Below the pieces are notes generated by a model, which saw only the letters and a list, made by a program, of their open reading frames with translations, was not told the DNA's origin and did no database searches. A stretch of 6,554 nt of DNA. It comes from an uncultured Clostridia bacterium (GTDB lineage Bacteria > Bacillota > Clostridia > Oscillospirales > Ruminococcaceae). This document shows, piece by piece, positions 6,328 to 6,554 of this stretch (position 1 is the first letter of the stretch; each line of letters starts with the position of its first letter). A program made the position numbers and the translations under genes. The stretch covers positions 1 to 6,554 of the forward strand of contig CANPZQ010000111.1 of assembly GCA_947588775.1 (NCBI GenBank), in the 5' to 3' direction.

Positions 6328-6554
6328 ATGGACAAAAAAGAGATTTTGGAAAAGAGCAGGAAGGAGAACAAGGGCTACGACGAGCGGGAGCTTTGGATAA
6401 CCGCGAAGGCGTGGCAGTTAGGCGGCGCGGTCGGGATAATTATCTGCGGGCTCGCATCGCTTTTTCTCGCGCTCTTTTGCGATTTGCCGATGAAATATGC
6501 CGCGGACAATATGGCGATATATTTCGGAATGCTGGCGGCGGTCTGCGTCTTTAA
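6328..6554 (+). CDS. DUF6442-like small membrane protein (partial, C-terminus off window)
   Basis: The gene starts at the ATG at 6328 with GAGGAGG 7 nt upstream and remains open for 75 codons to the right edge. The N-terminus EILEKSRKENKGYDERE (5-21) is the charged motif I associate with the DUF6442 family, known from Clostridia; no biochemical function is known to me. It is followed by a hydrophobic segment (about 31-51) that should cross the membrane and the start of a second (about 61-75). No signal-peptide cleavage site is evident. Family members, as I recall, often sit beside a small helix-turn-helix regulator gene, which would fall just outside the window and could act at the tandem repeat. 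It is transcribed away from the hydrogenase operon, so a shared role is not implied. Confidence 0.72.
   Translation, partial: MDKKEILEKSRKENKGYDERELWITAKAWQLGGAVGIIICGLASLFLALFCDLPMKYAADNMAIYFGMLAAVCVF

Noticed and set aside
5976..6554. Plus-strand open frame running through the intergenic region into the right edge
   Set aside because: It runs across both promoters and the NuoE start region in a different frame from the DUF6442-like gene at 6328, which has a strong ribosome binding site and a recognisable N-terminus.

Overview
This window looks like a chromosomal segment of an anaerobic, moderately GC-rich member of the Clostridia (Bacillota). The evidence is a leftward operon of [FeFe]-hydrogenase parts, purine-rich Shine-Dalgarno sites, AT-rich spacers between GC-richer genes, sigma-A-type promoters, and a divergent small membrane protein of a type I associate with Clostridia. 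No genus is claimed.

Layout. One leftward (minus-strand) operon fills almost the whole window, from a promoter near 6137-6165 to the left edge. In transcription order it encodes: a NuoE/HydC-like [2Fe-2S] protein; a stand-alone DRTGG-domain protein; an RsbW-like ATP-binding protein; a [FeFe]-hydrogenase of the putative sensory (HydS) type with extra Fe-S domains; a second DRTGG-type protein; a PHP-family metal-dependent phosphoesterase; a histidine-kinase-type ATPase domain without a DHp domain; a small thioredoxin-fold [2Fe-2S]-type protein; and a NuoF/HydB-like flavoprotein cut off by the left edge. A 248-bp intergenic region (6080-6327) separates this operon from a rightward gene for a DUF6442-like small membrane protein, cut off by the right edge. 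That gene's promoter carries a striking 33-bp-spaced direct repeat.

How the genes may work together. NuoE- and NuoF-like proteins are the NAD(P)H/flavin end of HydABC-type electron-bifurcating [FeFe]-hydrogenases. The catalytic HydA is not in the window and is expected beyond the left edge. Inserted between the first electron-transfer gene and the last two is a signalling-like block: two DRTGG proteins, two GHKL-type ATPases and a PHP hydrolase around a hydrogenase whose active-site loops carry sensory-type substitutions (Ala in place of the proton-transfer Cys in L1, Ser for Met in L2, Asn for Met in L3). The simplest reading is a hydrogen- or redox-sensing module built into the operon of the enzyme it controls. 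As far as I recall, this gene order recurs in Clostridia, but its signalling chemistry is not worked out. The sensing role is inference.

The divergent gene appears separately controlled. Both promoters have perfect -10 hexamers with a TGN extension and 17-bp spacers, but only the rightward one carries the tandem repeat.
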